A stretch of DNA of 64,000 nt. It comes from Bordetella genomosp. 13 (GTDB taxonomy: Bacteria > Pseudomonadota > Gammaproteobacteria > Burkholderiales > Burkholderiaceae_B). Shown piece by piece: positions 55,303 through 63,877 of this stretch. A program made the position numbers and the translations under genes. The stretch's first letter is position 1. Every line of letters begins with the position of its first letter. The notes beneath the pieces were generated by a model that was not told the DNA's origin, did not search any database, and saw only the letters and a list, made by a program, of their open reading frames with translations. The stretch is from positions 930,001 to 994,000 of the forward strand of contig NZ_VEHL01000001.1 in assembly GCF_007679965.1 (NCBI RefSeq), in the 5' to 3' direction.

Positions 55303-56481
55303 TCAGGACGGGGCATGCGCGCCAGATGCGCGCCGTACGGCCGCGGGCCGCATGCACAGCGCGGCGCCCAGCACCAGCGCCGCGCTGGCGGCGGCCAGGG
55401 CCGGATCGAAGCCATGACCCAGACCATACAGCCAACCGGAGGCCAGCGGGCCGGCGATCTGGCCCACGCCGTAGGCGGCCGTCATCGCCGCCACCAGATT
55501 GAAGGGCACCTGGCCGGCCACGTGCCGCGCGGCCGGCATGGCGATGGTGACCGTGCCCGTGAAGGTGCCGCCCACCAGCAGCGCGCTGGCCAGATAGGCG
55601 GGCAGGTTATGGCTGAGCACCGGCAGCAGCACGCCCACGGCCTGCAGCAACAGGTTCAGCGCCATGGCGCGGCGCGCGCCCAGCGCGCCATGGAGGCGGT
55701 GCCACCCGAAGCAGGCCGGGATGGCGCCCAGGCCGAAGGCCGCCCACAGGTGGACCGGATCGATGCCATGCAGGGCATCCCGCACGAACAGCGGCAGATA
55801 GGTGGCGGTGACGATGTAGCCGAAGCCCGCCAGGCCGTAGCTGGCGATCAGCTGCCAGGGGCCCAGGCTCGCGCGCGGCGCCGCGGCCGCCGCGTGGGGC
55901 TGCGCGTGGCCAGGCGCGCGGGCCGACAGCAGCGGCCACAGCGCCACGGCAAGCAATCCGGCGGCGGCGGCCAGGATGCCCCACAGCGCGCCGCTGTGCA
56001 GGCCCGCCGCGTTGCCGGCGGCGATCAGCTCGGCCGACACCAGGATGCCCGCGCCCACGCCCGCGAACAGCAGCGGCGCGCCGGCGTGATGGCCCACCAC
56101 CTGGAACAGCCAGACGGCGGCGGCCACCATGGCCAGGGCGCTGGCCGCGCCGGCGACGAAACGCAATGCGTACAGCCAGGCATCCGGCATGTGCCACGCC
56201 ATGGCGGCCAGCACCACGACAGTGGCCGCCAGCCCGATGCCGCACAACCGCGCGGCCTGCGTCGCGCGCATGCGGCCCAGCGCCAGCGCGCCGGCGAGGT
56301 AGCCGGCGTAGTTGGCCGATGCAGCCAGCGAGCCGCCGGACAGGTGCAGGAAGCCGTCGCGCAGCATCAGCGGATACATGCCGGTGAAGGCGAAGCGGCC
56401 GAATCCCATGGCGACGGCCAGCGCCGCGCTGGCGGCCAGGGCGGCCGCGACGGGGCGCAGGGAAGACATGGATGTGGGCAT
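55303..56481 (-). CDS. MFS transporter, YbfB/YjiJ type
   Basis: A 392-residue membrane protein with about 12 hydrophobic segments. The opening AVAMGFGRFAFTGMYPLML and ASANYAGYLAGALA are typical of the YbfB/YjiJ family of MFS proteins. The start at 56481 places the first helix about 10 residues in; an in-frame ATG at 56538 is possible. It is the first gene of the operon with a LysR regulator and nitronate monooxygenase and may export or import the nitro compound or its product (inference). Confidence 0.88.
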   Translation of the reverse strand: MPTSMSSLRPVAAALAASAALAVAMGFGRFAFTGMYPLMLRDGFLHLSGGSLAASANYAGYLAGALALGRMRATQAARLCGIGLAATVVVLAAMAWHMPDAWLYALRFVAGAASALAMVAAAVWLFQVVGHHAGAPLLFAGVGAGILVSAELIAAGNAAGLHSGALWGILAAAAGLLAVALWPLLSARAPGHAQPHAAAAAPRASLGPWQLIASYGLAGFGYIVTATYLPLFVRDALHGIDPVHLWAAFGLGAIPACFGWHRLHGALGARRAMALNLLLQAVGVLLPVLSHNLPAYLASALLVGGTFTGTVTIAMPAARHVAGQVPFNLVAAMTAAYGVGQIAGPLASGWLYGLGHGFDPALAAASAALVLGAALCMRPAAVRRASGAHAPS

Positions 56482-56556
56482 GGCGGGCTCGCTTGCAATG
56501 GCGCCGGGCAGGGCACGAACCGCCGCCGCCGATGGCATGCCCCCAGCATACTTTCA

Positions 56557-56604
56557 AATCTCTAAAAAAGATAGATATTAATTTTTTGTTCTTTTATAGA
56601 GATT
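56557..56604. promoter_or_regulatory. AT-rich promoter region with 8-bp inverted repeat
   Basis: AATCTCTA (56557-56564) and TAGAGATT (56597-56604) are perfect arms 32 bases apart in an AT-rich island, with surrounding homology in the flanks. The region lies between the GntR gene end (56641) and the MFS start and probably holds the promoter of the MFS-LysR-monooxygenase operon with regulator sites spaced about four helical turns apart. Confidence 0.4.
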
Positions 56605-56640
56605 GATGTGGCATAGCGGCCGGCCGCCGGCCGCAGCCCG

Positions 56641-57297
56641 TCAATCGCCCGCCAGGTCCTCGATGGCCCGGCGCACGCGCTGCACGTGGTCAGCGCCCGC
56701 TTGGCGCGCGGCATCGACCCGTCCGGCCAGCACGGCCGCGCCGATACGGCGATAGTCCGCCAGCCGCAGGTCGCGCAGGCCGGCCACGCGGAAGCACGCG
56801 TGCACCACGTGCATCTGGATGGCGGGAAACAGGCGCTTGAGTTCGCTATTGGCCGCGATGTCCAGCAGCGCGCGGTAGAAATGGCGTCGCGCCGCAAGGA
56901 AGGCCTGCCGGTCGGCCGCGCCGTCCAGTTCGGCCAGCGCGGCGCGCAGGGCCGGGGCGTGCTCGGACGTTTTCGCGCGGCGGGCCGCGCGGGCGGCCAG
57001 CAGGCCGGTCATGTACTCCGCGATCTCCAGCACGTCCTGCGCATCGGCCAGCGTGAGCGTGCGGATGGCCGCGCCGCGGTGGCGGTTCAGTTCGACGATG
57101 CCGTCGGCCGCCAGCTTCTGCAAGGCTTCGCGCACGCTGTTGCGGCCCACGCCGAACTGTTCCGCCAGTTCTGCCTCGACCAGGCGCTGGCCCGGCAGGA
57201 AGGCCCGCGTTTCCAGGCCGTGGACGATGCCGGCGAACACGGCGCCGGAAGCGGTGTCGGGCGAGGGCGGGAAGTCGGTGGACGGCACGGCGTTCAT
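56641..57297 (-). CDS. GntR-family regulator, FCD (FadR) subfamily
   Basis: A 218-residue regulator. The winged helix-turn-helix lies at about residues 18-78 (PGQRLVEAELAEQFGVGRNSVREALQKL) and the all-helical FCD effector domain at about 88-210. It is divergent from the SDR/dehydrogenase/kinase operon and shares a 64-base promoter region with two TTGTnnnACA-type half-palindromes, the usual FCD-GntR operator style. It probably represses that operon until a hydroxyacid or its CoA ester appears (inference). Confidence 0.93.
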   Translation of the reverse strand: MNAVPSTDFPPSPDTASGAVFAGIVHGLETRAFLPGQRLVEAELAEQFGVGRNSVREALQKLAADGIVELNRHRGAAIRTLTLADAQDVLEIAEYMTGLLAARAARRAKTSEHAPALRAALAELDGAADRQAFLAARRHFYRALLDIAANSELKRLFPAIQMHVVHACFRVAGLRDLRLADYRRIGAAVLAGRVDAARQAGADHVQRVRRAIEDLAGD

Positions 57298-57303
57298 CCT
57301 TGT

Positions 57304-57327
57304 TTGTGGTACATGATTGTCCTACAA
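57304..57327. promoter_or_regulatory. Tandem GntR operator candidate
   Basis: TTGTGGTACAT (57304-57314) and TTGTCCTACAA (57317-57327) share the pattern TTGTnnTACA; the second is a perfect TTGT/ACAA palindrome. They lie 13 bases apart, directly in front of the GntR start (57297) and 35 bases upstream of the SDR start (57362). This is the usual form of an FCD-type GntR site. Confidence 0.65.
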
Positions 57328-57361
57328 TTTTCGAACTTGGAGACAACGGAGACAACGGCCC

Positions 57362-58114
57362 ATGAGCCCTCCCAAGCAACTGCATGGCCGGCGCGCGCTG
57401 GTCACGGGCGCGTCCAGCGGGTTGGGCGCGCATTTCGCGGCGCTGTTGGCCGCGCACGGCGCCGAGGTGGTGCTGGCGGCGCGCCGCATGTCGGCGCTCG
57501 AGACCGTGGCGCAAGGCATCCGCGCCGCGGGAGGCCGCGCGGCCAGCGTGGAACTGGACGTGACCGACGCCGCGTCGCGCCAGGCGCTGGCGCAGGCCGC
57601 GGGTCCGGTCGACATCCTGGTCAACAACGCCGGCATCGTGCGCCAGGCGCCGGCCCTGCGGCAAAGCGAGATCGACTGGGATGCCGTGGTGGACACCAAC
57701 CTGAAAGGCATGTTCTTCGTGGCGCAGGCCATGGCGCCCGGCATGCAGGCGCGCGGCGGCGGCAGTATCGTCAACGTGGCCTCCATCCTGGGGCTGCGGC
57801 AGGGCGGCGGCGTGCTGCCGTATGCCGTGTCCAAGGCCGGCGTGATCCAGATGACCAAGTCGCTGGCGCTCGAATGGGCGCGGCACGGCGTGCGCGTCAA
57901 CGCGCTGGCGCCGGGCTACGTCGACACGGAGCTGAACCGCGATTTCTGGCCCTCCGAGGCCGGGCAGGCGCTGATCAAGCGCATCCCGCAACGGCGGCTG
58001 GGGCAGCTGCAGGACCTGGATGGCCCCATGCTGCTGCTTGCCTCCGACGCCTCGCGCTACATGACGGGGTCCGTCATCGTGATCGACGGCGGGCACATGG
58101 TCAGCGGGCTGTAG
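57362..58114 (+). CDS. Short-chain dehydrogenase/reductase
   Basis: A 250-residue SDR oxidoreductase using NAD(P). The cofactor motif TGASSGLG is at 15-22, NNAG at 88-91, and the catalytic triad S141 in NVASI, Y154 and K158 in YAVSK. It most resembles 3-oxoacyl-ACP/CoA reductase-like enzymes acting on hydroxyacyl substrates. The start at ATG 57362 is preferred over 57317, which lies within the operator. It is the first gene of the operon and is followed after 80 bases by the acyl-CoA dehydrogenase. Confidence 0.9.
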   Translation: MSPPKQLHGRRALVTGASSGLGAHFAALLAAHGAEVVLAARRMSALETVAQGIRAAGGRAASVELDVTDAASRQALAQAAGPVDILVNNAGIVRQAPALRQSEIDWDAVVDTNLKGMFFVAQAMAPGMQARGGGSIVNVASILGLRQGGGVLPYAVSKAGVIQMTKSLALEWARHGVRVNALAPGYVDTELNRDFWPSEAGQALIKRIPQRRLGQLQDLDGPMLLLASDASRYMTGSVIVIDGGHMVSGL

Positions 58115-58194
58115 CGGCCCGGGCCGCGCCGTCGATCCACGCACTCACGTACCCAAGCAGGATTCATCGCGCTACCCGCGCAGGAATACGCCTC

Positions 58195-59391
58195 ATGCAA
58201 GCTTCCGCATCGCCTTCCTCCCCCCGCAGCCTGGAGATCGCCCGACGCGTCGAGGCCTTCGTGCGCGACGTGGTGTTCCCGTACGAGCAGGACCCGCGCT
58301 GGGGGGCGCACGGGCCCGACGCCGCGCTGGTGGCCGAATTGCGCGACCGCGCCCGCCAGGCCGGCGTGATGACGCCGCACATCCTGGCCGACGGCAGCCA
58401 CCTTACGCAGCGCGAGACGGCCACGGTGCTCAAGCCCTCGGGCCTGTCGCCGCTGGGCCCGGTGGCCGTCAACACCGGCGCGCCCGACGAGGGCAACATG
58501 TTCCTGCTGGGCCGCATCGGCACGCCGGCGCAGCGCGAGCGCTTCCTGGCGCCGCTGGTCAGCGGCCAGGCGCGCTCGGCCTTCTTCATGACCGAGCCGG
58601 CATCCGAGGACGGCGCGGGCTCCGATCCCTCGATGCTGCGCACGCGGGCGCGGCGCGACGGCGGCGACTGGGTCATCGACGGCCGCAAGGCCTTCATCAC
58701 GGGCGCGCAGGGCGCGGCGGTCGGCATCGTCATGGCGCGCACCTCCGACGACACGCGCGGCGGCGCCACCATGTTCCTGGTCGACCTGCCGCACCCCGCC
58801 ATCCGCATCGAGCGCGTGCTGGACACCATCGACGGCTCGATGCCGGGCGGCCATGCCATCGTTCTCATCGACGGCCTGCGCGTGCCGCAGGCGCACGTGT
58901 TGGGCGAGGTGGACGAGGGCTTCCGCTACGCGCAGATCCGCCTGTCGCCCGCGCGGCTGTCGCACTGCATGCGCTGGCACGGCGCGGCCACGCGCGCGCA
59001 CGAGATCGCCGTGGCGTATGCCACCCGGCGCCGCGCCTTCGGCAAGCTGCTGATCGACCACGAAGGCGTGGGCTTCATGCTGGCCGAGAACCAGATCGCG
59101 CTGCGCCAGGCCGAGCTGATGATCGACTGGTGCGCCGACGCGCTGGACGCCGGGTCGCTGGCCAGCGTGGAAAGCTCCATGGCCAAGGTGTCGGTGTCCG
59201 AAGGCCTGTATGGCGTGGTGGACCGCTGCGTGCAGGTCATGGGCGGCACCGGCGTATCGGGCGACACCGTGGTCGAGCAGATTTTCCGCGAGCTGCGCGC
59301 CTTCCGCATCTACGACGGTCCCACCGAGGTGCACAAGTGGTCCATCGCCAAGCACATCAAGCGCGCGGCGCTGGCGGAGGACAAGGGATGA
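58195..59391 (+). CDS. Acyl-CoA dehydrogenase, ACAD10/ACAD11 type
   Basis: A 398-residue flavoprotein of the acyl-CoA dehydrogenase fold. The FFMTEPASEDGAGSDPS segment (about 129-145), the flavin-binding region and QVMGGTGVSGD are seen. The usual catalytic glutamate position reads YDGPTEVH with Asp at about 374, as in the ACAD10/11 group that uses phosphorylated 4-hydroxyacyl-CoA. It overlaps the phosphotransferase gene by four bases (ATGA). In mammals and in the levulinate pathway the two activities act as a pair. The ATG at 58195 follows CAGGAA. Confidence 0.9.
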   Translation: MQASASPSSPRSLEIARRVEAFVRDVVFPYEQDPRWGAHGPDAALVAELRDRARQAGVMTPHILADGSHLTQRETATVLKPSGLSPLGPVAVNTGAPDEGNMFLLGRIGTPAQRERFLAPLVSGQARSAFFMTEPASEDGAGSDPSMLRTRARRDGGDWVIDGRKAFITGAQGAAVGIVMARTSDDTRGGATMFLVDLPHPAIRIERVLDTIDGSMPGGHAIVLIDGLRVPQAHVLGEVDEGFRYAQIRLSPARLSHCMRWHGAATRAHEIAVAYATRRRAFGKLLIDHEGVGFMLAENQIALRQAELMIDWCADALDAGSLASVESSMAKVSVSEGLYGVVDRCVQVMGGTGVSGDTVVEQIFRELRAFRIYDGPTEVHKWSIAKHIKRAALAEDKG

Positions 59392-60449
59392 GCGAGGGCG
59401 GCGCGACCATGCCGGTGCGCGAGGCGCATCGCTTCGACGAAGAGCGGCTGCACCAGTGGATGACGGCGCACGTGCCCGGTTACGCGGGTCCGCTGCGCGT
59501 CGAGCAGTTCCAGGGCGGTCAATCGAATCCCACGTACCGGCTGGCCACGCCCGCGCGCGCCTACGTGCTGCGCCGCAAGCCGCCCGGGCAATTGCTGAAG
59601 GGCGCGCACGCGGTCGAGCGCGAGGCGCGCGTGATGGCGGCCCTGGGCCAGGCGGGGTTTCCGGTGCCGCGCGTGCATGCGCTGTGCACCGACGACGCGG
59701 TGATCGGCAGCTGGTTCTTCGTGATGGACATGGTCGAGGGCCGCATCTTCTGGGATGCCAGTTTTCCAGAGGTGCCGGCCGCGCAGCGCGCCGCCTATCT
59801 CGACGCGATGAACGCCACGCTGGCCAAGCTGCATGGCATCGATCCGGCGGCGGCGGGGCTGGGCGACTACGGACGCAGCGGGCAGTACGTGTCGCGCCAG
59901 GTGGCGCGCTGGTCAGGCCAGTACCTGCAGGACGAGGCCGCGGGCCGCGTTCCCGACATGGACCGGCTGGTGCAATGGCTGCCCGAGCACATCCCGGCGG
60001 AAGACGAGACCGCCATCGTGCATGGCGACTTTCGCGCCGACAACATGATCTTCCACCCCACCGAACCGCGTGTGATCGCGGTGCTGGACTGGGAGCTGTC
60101 CACGCTGGGCCATCCGCTGGCCGACTTCGCGTATCACGCCATGATGTACCGCATGCCGTCCGACATCCTGGGCGGCATTGCCAGCGTCGACCTGAAGGCG
60201 GCGGGCCTGCCCGGCGAGGCCGAGTACGTGGCGGCGTACTGCCGGCGCACCGGCCGCGACGGCATCGCCGACCTGGACTACTACGTGGCCTTCAACATGT
60301 TCCGCTTCGCGGCCATCCTGCACGGCATCCGCGGCCGCGTGGCGCGCGGCACCGCGGCGGGCGCGGATGCGCGCGACATGGCGGCGCGCGTCGAGCGCGT
60401 GGCGGCGTTGGCCTGGCAGCAGGCGCGGGCGGCGGGCGCGCGAGGGTGA
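59388..60449 (+). CDS. Aminoglycoside-phosphotransferase-fold kinase, hydroxyacyl-CoA kinase type
   Basis: A 353-residue kinase of the APH fold. The catalytic loop HGDFRADN (212-219, D214 and N219) and the metal-binding DWE (234-236) are intact, and the nucleotide-binding GGQSNPTY and YVLRRKP motifs are at about 43-65. Homologues paired with ACAD10/11-type dehydrogenases (LvaA, ACAD10 N-terminal domain) phosphorylate the hydroxyl of 4-hydroxyacyl-CoA. Coupling to the dehydrogenase gene by an ATGA overlap supports the same role here; antibiotic resistance is unlikely. Confidence 0.9.
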   Translation: MSEGGATMPVREAHRFDEERLHQWMTAHVPGYAGPLRVEQFQGGQSNPTYRLATPARAYVLRRKPPGQLLKGAHAVEREARVMAALGQAGFPVPRVHALCTDDAVIGSWFFVMDMVEGRIFWDASFPEVPAAQRAAYLDAMNATLAKLHGIDPAAAGLGDYGRSGQYVSRQVARWSGQYLQDEAAGRVPDMDRLVQWLPEHIPAEDETAIVHGDFRADNMIFHPTEPRVIAVLDWELSTLGHPLADFAYHAMMYRMPSDILGGIASVDLKAAGLPGEAEYVAAYCRRTGRDGIADLDYYVAFNMFRFAAILHGIRGRVARGTAAGADARDMAARVERVAALAWQQARAAGARG

Positions 60450-60679
60450 TCCGGCTTGCCGCGCGGCGTCGGGCCCGCGCATCGTAGCGCCGGCCTTGCC
60501 TGCCTGGCGGCGGATCCCGGGCCGGGCGCGCGCGCAGGCCCGTCCCGCCCGCCCTGGTTCCATGGGCATAGAATGGCTGGCCCGGCCCGGCGGCTCGCCG
60601 CCGCGCATGTCATCCATCCCGCCCAGCCGCGCCCGAGGTCCGCAAGCCGACCGCGCGCGGCGACTCTACTCCTGCCATC

Positions 60680-61840
60680 GTGTCGCTACGCCAATCCGCT
60701 TTCTTCATCCGTTTCGTGGCCGTCGGCGCGCTGGCGCACGCCTACGTGGGCCTGCGCCTGATCCCCGACGCGCCGGTCACGCCCCTGGCCGCCTGGGCGG
60801 CCGCCCTGTACCTGGCGCTGTCGTGCGGGGTCATTCCGCTGGGCATGCTCAGCCGCGCCACCGCCGGCCAGCGCCACGGCGACCGCATGGCCTGGATCGG
60901 CCTGCTGGCCATGGGCCTGTTCTCGTCGCTGTTCGTCTTCACCCTGCTGCGCGACGCCGCGCTGCTGATCGCCTGGCTGGCCGGCCTGGCGGGCGTGGCC
61001 GTGCCCTGGGCCGCATTGCGCGCGGACTCGGCCGTGGCCGTGCCGCTGCTGGCGCTGGCGGCCAGCGTGGCGGGTTTCTTCAATGCGCGCCGGCGCGCGC
61101 GGGTGGTCGACGTAGAGGTGCCCGTCGCAGGACTGCCAGAGGCCCTGCGGGGCTTCACCGTGGTGCAGATCAGCGATGTGCACGTGGGGCCGACCATCAA
61201 GCGCGGCTACGTGCAGGCCATCGTCGACGCGGTCAACGCCGCCAACCCTGACATGGTGGCCATCACGGGCGACGTGGTCGACGGCAGCGTCGAGCGCCTG
61301 GCCGAGCACACCCGGCCGCTGGGCGGCCTGCGCGCGCCGCACGGCGTGTATCTGGTCACCGGCAACCACGAGTACTACTCGGGCGCGTCCGCCTGGGTGG
61401 CGGAGTTCCGCCGCATCGGCCTGCGCGTGCTGTTGAACGAGCATGCCGTCGTCCGCCCCGCGGGCCACTGCGTGGTGGTGGCCGGCGTGACCGATTTCAG
61501 CGCGGGCGCATTCGATGCCGCCCAGCGCAGCAGCCCCGCGCGCGCCCTGGCCGGCGCGCCCGCCGATGCGGCGGTGCGCCTGCTGCTGGCCCACCAGCCG
61601 CGCAGTGCCGCGGCTGCCGCGCCGCTGGGCTATACGCTGCAGTTGTCCGGCCACACGCACGGCGGGCAGTTCTTCCCGTGGGGATTCTTCGTGCCGCTGC
61701 AGCAGCCCTTCGTGGCAGGCCTGCATCGCTACGAAGGCATGTGGGTGTACACCAGCCGCGGCACCGGATATTGGGGGCCGCCAAAGCGGCTGGGGGCGCC
61801 GTCCGAGATCACGCGCTTGCGGCTGGTGCGCGGGGGATAG
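60680..61840 (+). CDS. Membrane-anchored metallophosphoesterase (YkuE-like)
   Basis: A 386-residue protein. About four hydrophobic segments fill residues 5-135; a calcineurin-like phosphoesterase domain follows (about 145-380) with the full metal set: SDVHVG, GDVVDG, GNHEYY and GHTHGGQ. Enzymes of this YkuE/LpxH-like group act on phosphoesters of lipids or nucleotides at the membrane. The GTG start at 60680 has no clear ribosome-binding site, but the hydrophobic segment begins right after it. It stands alone, 230 bases after the kinase gene; that gap holds nothing I recognise. Confidence 0.9.
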   Translation: MSLRQSAFFIRFVAVGALAHAYVGLRLIPDAPVTPLAAWAAALYLALSCGVIPLGMLSRATAGQRHGDRMAWIGLLAMGLFSSLFVFTLLRDAALLIAWLAGLAGVAVPWAALRADSAVAVPLLALAASVAGFFNARRRARVVDVEVPVAGLPEALRGFTVVQISDVHVGPTIKRGYVQAIVDAVNAANPDMVAITGDVVDGSVERLAEHTRPLGGLRAPHGVYLVTGNHEYYSGASAWVAEFRRIGLRVLLNEHAVVRPAGHCVVVAGVTDFSAGAFDAAQRSSPARALAGAPADAAVRLLLAHQPRSAAAAAPLGYTLQLSGHTHGGQFFPWGFFVPLQQPFVAGLHRYEGMWVYTSRGTGYWGPPKRLGAPSEITRLRLVRGG

Positions 61841-61874
61841 GCGGGGCCTACCGAGGCGGTGCCCGGGCCAGCCA

Positions 61875-61905
61875 GGGTTATCCCGCGAGCGTTGCGGGAT
61901 AACCC
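61875..61905. terminator. Strong hairpin after the phosphoesterase gene
   Basis: GGGTTATCCCGC (61875-61886) and GCGGGATAACCC (61894-61905) form a perfect 12-base-pair stem with a 7-base loop, 34 bases after the stop codon at 61840. No U-tract follows, so it is not a classic intrinsic terminator; it may stabilise the mRNA end, aid Rho-dependent termination or be a repeat element. It would form in either transcript direction. Confidence 0.5.
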
Positions 61906-61932
61906 GCGGCCCGGCGCCTGGCGTCAGAAAAA

Positions 61933-61949
61933 CTTGCTGACGGCGCAAG
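61933..61949. promoter_or_regulatory. LysR-type box upstream of the TauD gene
   Basis: CTTGC (61933-61937) and GCAAG (61945-61949) are perfect 5-base arms 7 bases apart, about 75-90 bases upstream of the dioxygenase start. Size and position fit a LysR binding site for the regulator encoded in the same operon. The arms are short. Confidence 0.35.
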
Positions 61950-62021
61950 AAAAATACGTTCGACACGCGATCGTGCCGCTGGCCATACTTGGCTCCATCA
62001 ACCCCTGGAGGCAAGGACGTC

Positions 62022-62927
62022 ATGGCGCTGGAAATCGTACCCTTTGAACGCGGATTCGGCGCCGAGGTGCGCGGCATCCCCGCCGACCTGGCCCTGACGG
62101 CCGGGCAACTCGACCAGGTGGCCGACGCCTGGACCGCCCACAGCGTGCTGCGGTTCCGGGGCCTGGAGATGTCTCCCGAGCAGCACATCGCGTTCTCGCG
62201 GGCACTGGGTCCGCTGCACATCATGAAGCCGCTGAAGTTCAACCTGGAGGGGTACCCCGAAGTCTTCGTGGTCTCCAATGCTTCCAAGGAGGATCCGGCC
62301 AGGCCCGTCACGCGCAACGAGGCCGGCGAGGCCGGACTGCGCCGCGCGGGCGAGGGGTTCCACACCGACGGCGAGGACAAGCGCGTTCCCAACGCAGGAT
62401 CGTTCCTGTATGCGCTGCGCGTGCCGCCCGAACGCGGCGACACGCTGTTCGTGGACATGTACGCCGCGTACGAAGCGCTGCCGGCGGCGGCGCGCCACGC
62501 CATCGCCGGCCGCCGCGCCCGCTACAGCCGTATCGACCTGCATGCCGTGCACTATCCGCACATGGACCCGCTGACGGAAGAAGAGAAGCGGGACCGGCCC
62601 GACGTGTATCACCCCCTGGCGCGCCGGCATCCCGTCAGCGGCCGTACCTCGCTGTACATCGGCCGCTGGGCCTGCGACATCGAAGGCCTGCCGCCCGACG
62701 AAGGCCGCCGCCTGATCGCTTGGTTGCAGGTCTTCGCGCAACAGCCGCGCTTCCAGTTCCGCCAGCAATGGCAGGCGGGGGACGCCGTGCTGTGGGACAA
62801 CCGATGCACCCAGCATTGCGCGACGGGGTTCGACGACGCGAAGTACGTGCGCACCATGTATCGAACCACGCTGGAAGGCGACGTGCCGGTCATGGCCGAG
62901 GCATCCGCCGGCATCGCGCTGCCATGA
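62022..62927 (+). CDS. TauD/TfdA-family 2-oxoglutarate-dependent dioxygenase
   Basis: A 301-residue Fe(II)/2-oxoglutarate oxygenase. The facial triad is H114 and D116 in GFHTDGED, and H265 in CTQHCAT; R281 in MYRTT binds 2-oxoglutarate. Family members split off sulfite from taurine or open ether, sulfonate or carboxylate substrates. The ATG at 62022 follows AAGGA. It overlaps the LysR gene by four bases (ATGA), and that gene overlaps the nitrilase-type hydrolase, so the three are one coupled operon. The substrate is unknown. Confidence 0.92.
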   Translation: MALEIVPFERGFGAEVRGIPADLALTAGQLDQVADAWTAHSVLRFRGLEMSPEQHIAFSRALGPLHIMKPLKFNLEGYPEVFVVSNASKEDPARPVTRNEAGEAGLRRAGEGFHTDGEDKRVPNAGSFLYALRVPPERGDTLFVDMYAAYEALPAAARHAIAGRRARYSRIDLHAVHYPHMDPLTEEEKRDRPDVYHPLARRHPVSGRTSLYIGRWACDIEGLPPDEGRRLIAWLQVFAQQPRFQFRQQWQAGDAVLWDNRCTQHCATGFDDAKYVRTMYRTTLEGDVPVMAEASAGIALP

Positions 62928-63877
62928 ACATCCGCTTCCTGGAGACCGTGCTGTGGCTGGCCCGGCTGCGCAGCATCAAGGCGACCGCCGAACAGCTGTG
63001 CATCACGCACGCGGCCATCTCGAACCGCATCGCCTCCATCGAGCACGACCTGGGCGTGAAGTTGTTCGTGCGCTCGGACCAGGGGTTCGAACCGACCCCC
63101 GAAGGCTTGCGCTTCATCGACCAGGCCCAGGTCATCATCGACGCCTATCACAAGCTGCGCCACGTCATGCTGGATCCCGGGCGCCTGCGCGGCCACGTGC
63201 GGCTGGGCGCGGTGAGCACGTTGATTCCCACGGTGTTTCCGTTGCTGGTCCGCACGGTCCGCGAAGAGTACCCGCACGTCTCGCTAAGCGTGACCACGGA
63301 GCTGTCCGAACGCCTGTTGAAAGAGCTGGAGGCGGGACGGCTGGACATGGTCCTGGTCTCCGACCTGTCGGCCAGCGGCGCGCAGTTCGAACTGACGCCG
63401 CTGTGCTCGTTCTCGATGGATTTCGTGGCCAGTCCGTTGCTGGCGGCGGATGTCAGCCAACCGCTGACGCCGCAGGATCTGGCGCGCCATCCCATCATCG
63501 GCTATCCGCCGGGCACGCCGTCGCAGGCCCGTATCGAGGCGTACTTCGCCGACGAGGCGCAACAGACCGTGGTCATCCACGCATCGGCGGCGCTGCCCAC
63601 GAACGTCCAGATGGTGACCTCGGGGATCGGCATCGCCGCCGTGCCGCTGGCGTCGGTGCAGCGCGAGATCCAGCAGGGCGCGCTGGTGGTGCTGCCGGTG
63701 ACCAAGCCCTTCGTCGCGGTGCATTACGTGGCCGCGTACATCCGCAACGACGAGCCCGGTCTGGCGCGCGCCGTGGCGGCGCTGGCCCGGCAGGCGGCAT
63801 CCCGCTATTGCGAAGCCTCCGATCCGGGCCTGGCCTGGCAGGAGGATCGCGACGATGTTTTCCAGGAGAACCCATGA
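62924..63877 (+). CDS. LysR-family transcriptional regulator
   Basis: A 317-residue regulator. The helix-turn-helix is at about residues 16-37 (SIKATAEQLCITHAAISNRI) and the effector domain begins at about 89 (GHVRLGAVSTLIPTVF). It lies inside a coupled operon: its start overlaps the dioxygenase stop and its stop overlaps the start of the hydrolase gene. It probably regulates the operon through the upstream region of the dioxygenase gene. Confidence 0.92.
   Translation: MNIRFLETVLWLARLRSIKATAEQLCITHAAISNRIASIEHDLGVKLFVRSDQGFEPTPEGLRFIDQAQVIIDAYHKLRHVMLDPGRLRGHVRLGAVSTLIPTVFPLLVRTVREEYPHVSLSVTTELSERLLKELEAGRLDMVLVSDLSASGAQFELTPLCSFSMDFVASPLLAADVSQPLTPQDLARHPIIGYPPGTPSQARIEAYFADEAQQTVVIHASAALPTNVQMVTSGIGIAAVPLASVQREIQQGALVVLPVTKPFVAVHYVAAYIRNDEPGLARAVAALARQAASRYCEASDPGLAWQEDRDDVFQENP

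Noticed and set aside
59388..60449. Aminoglycoside resistance gene
   Set aside because: The fold matches APH kinases, but the coupling to an ACAD10/11-type dehydrogenase and the SDR/GntR context point to catabolism of hydroxyacyl-CoA.
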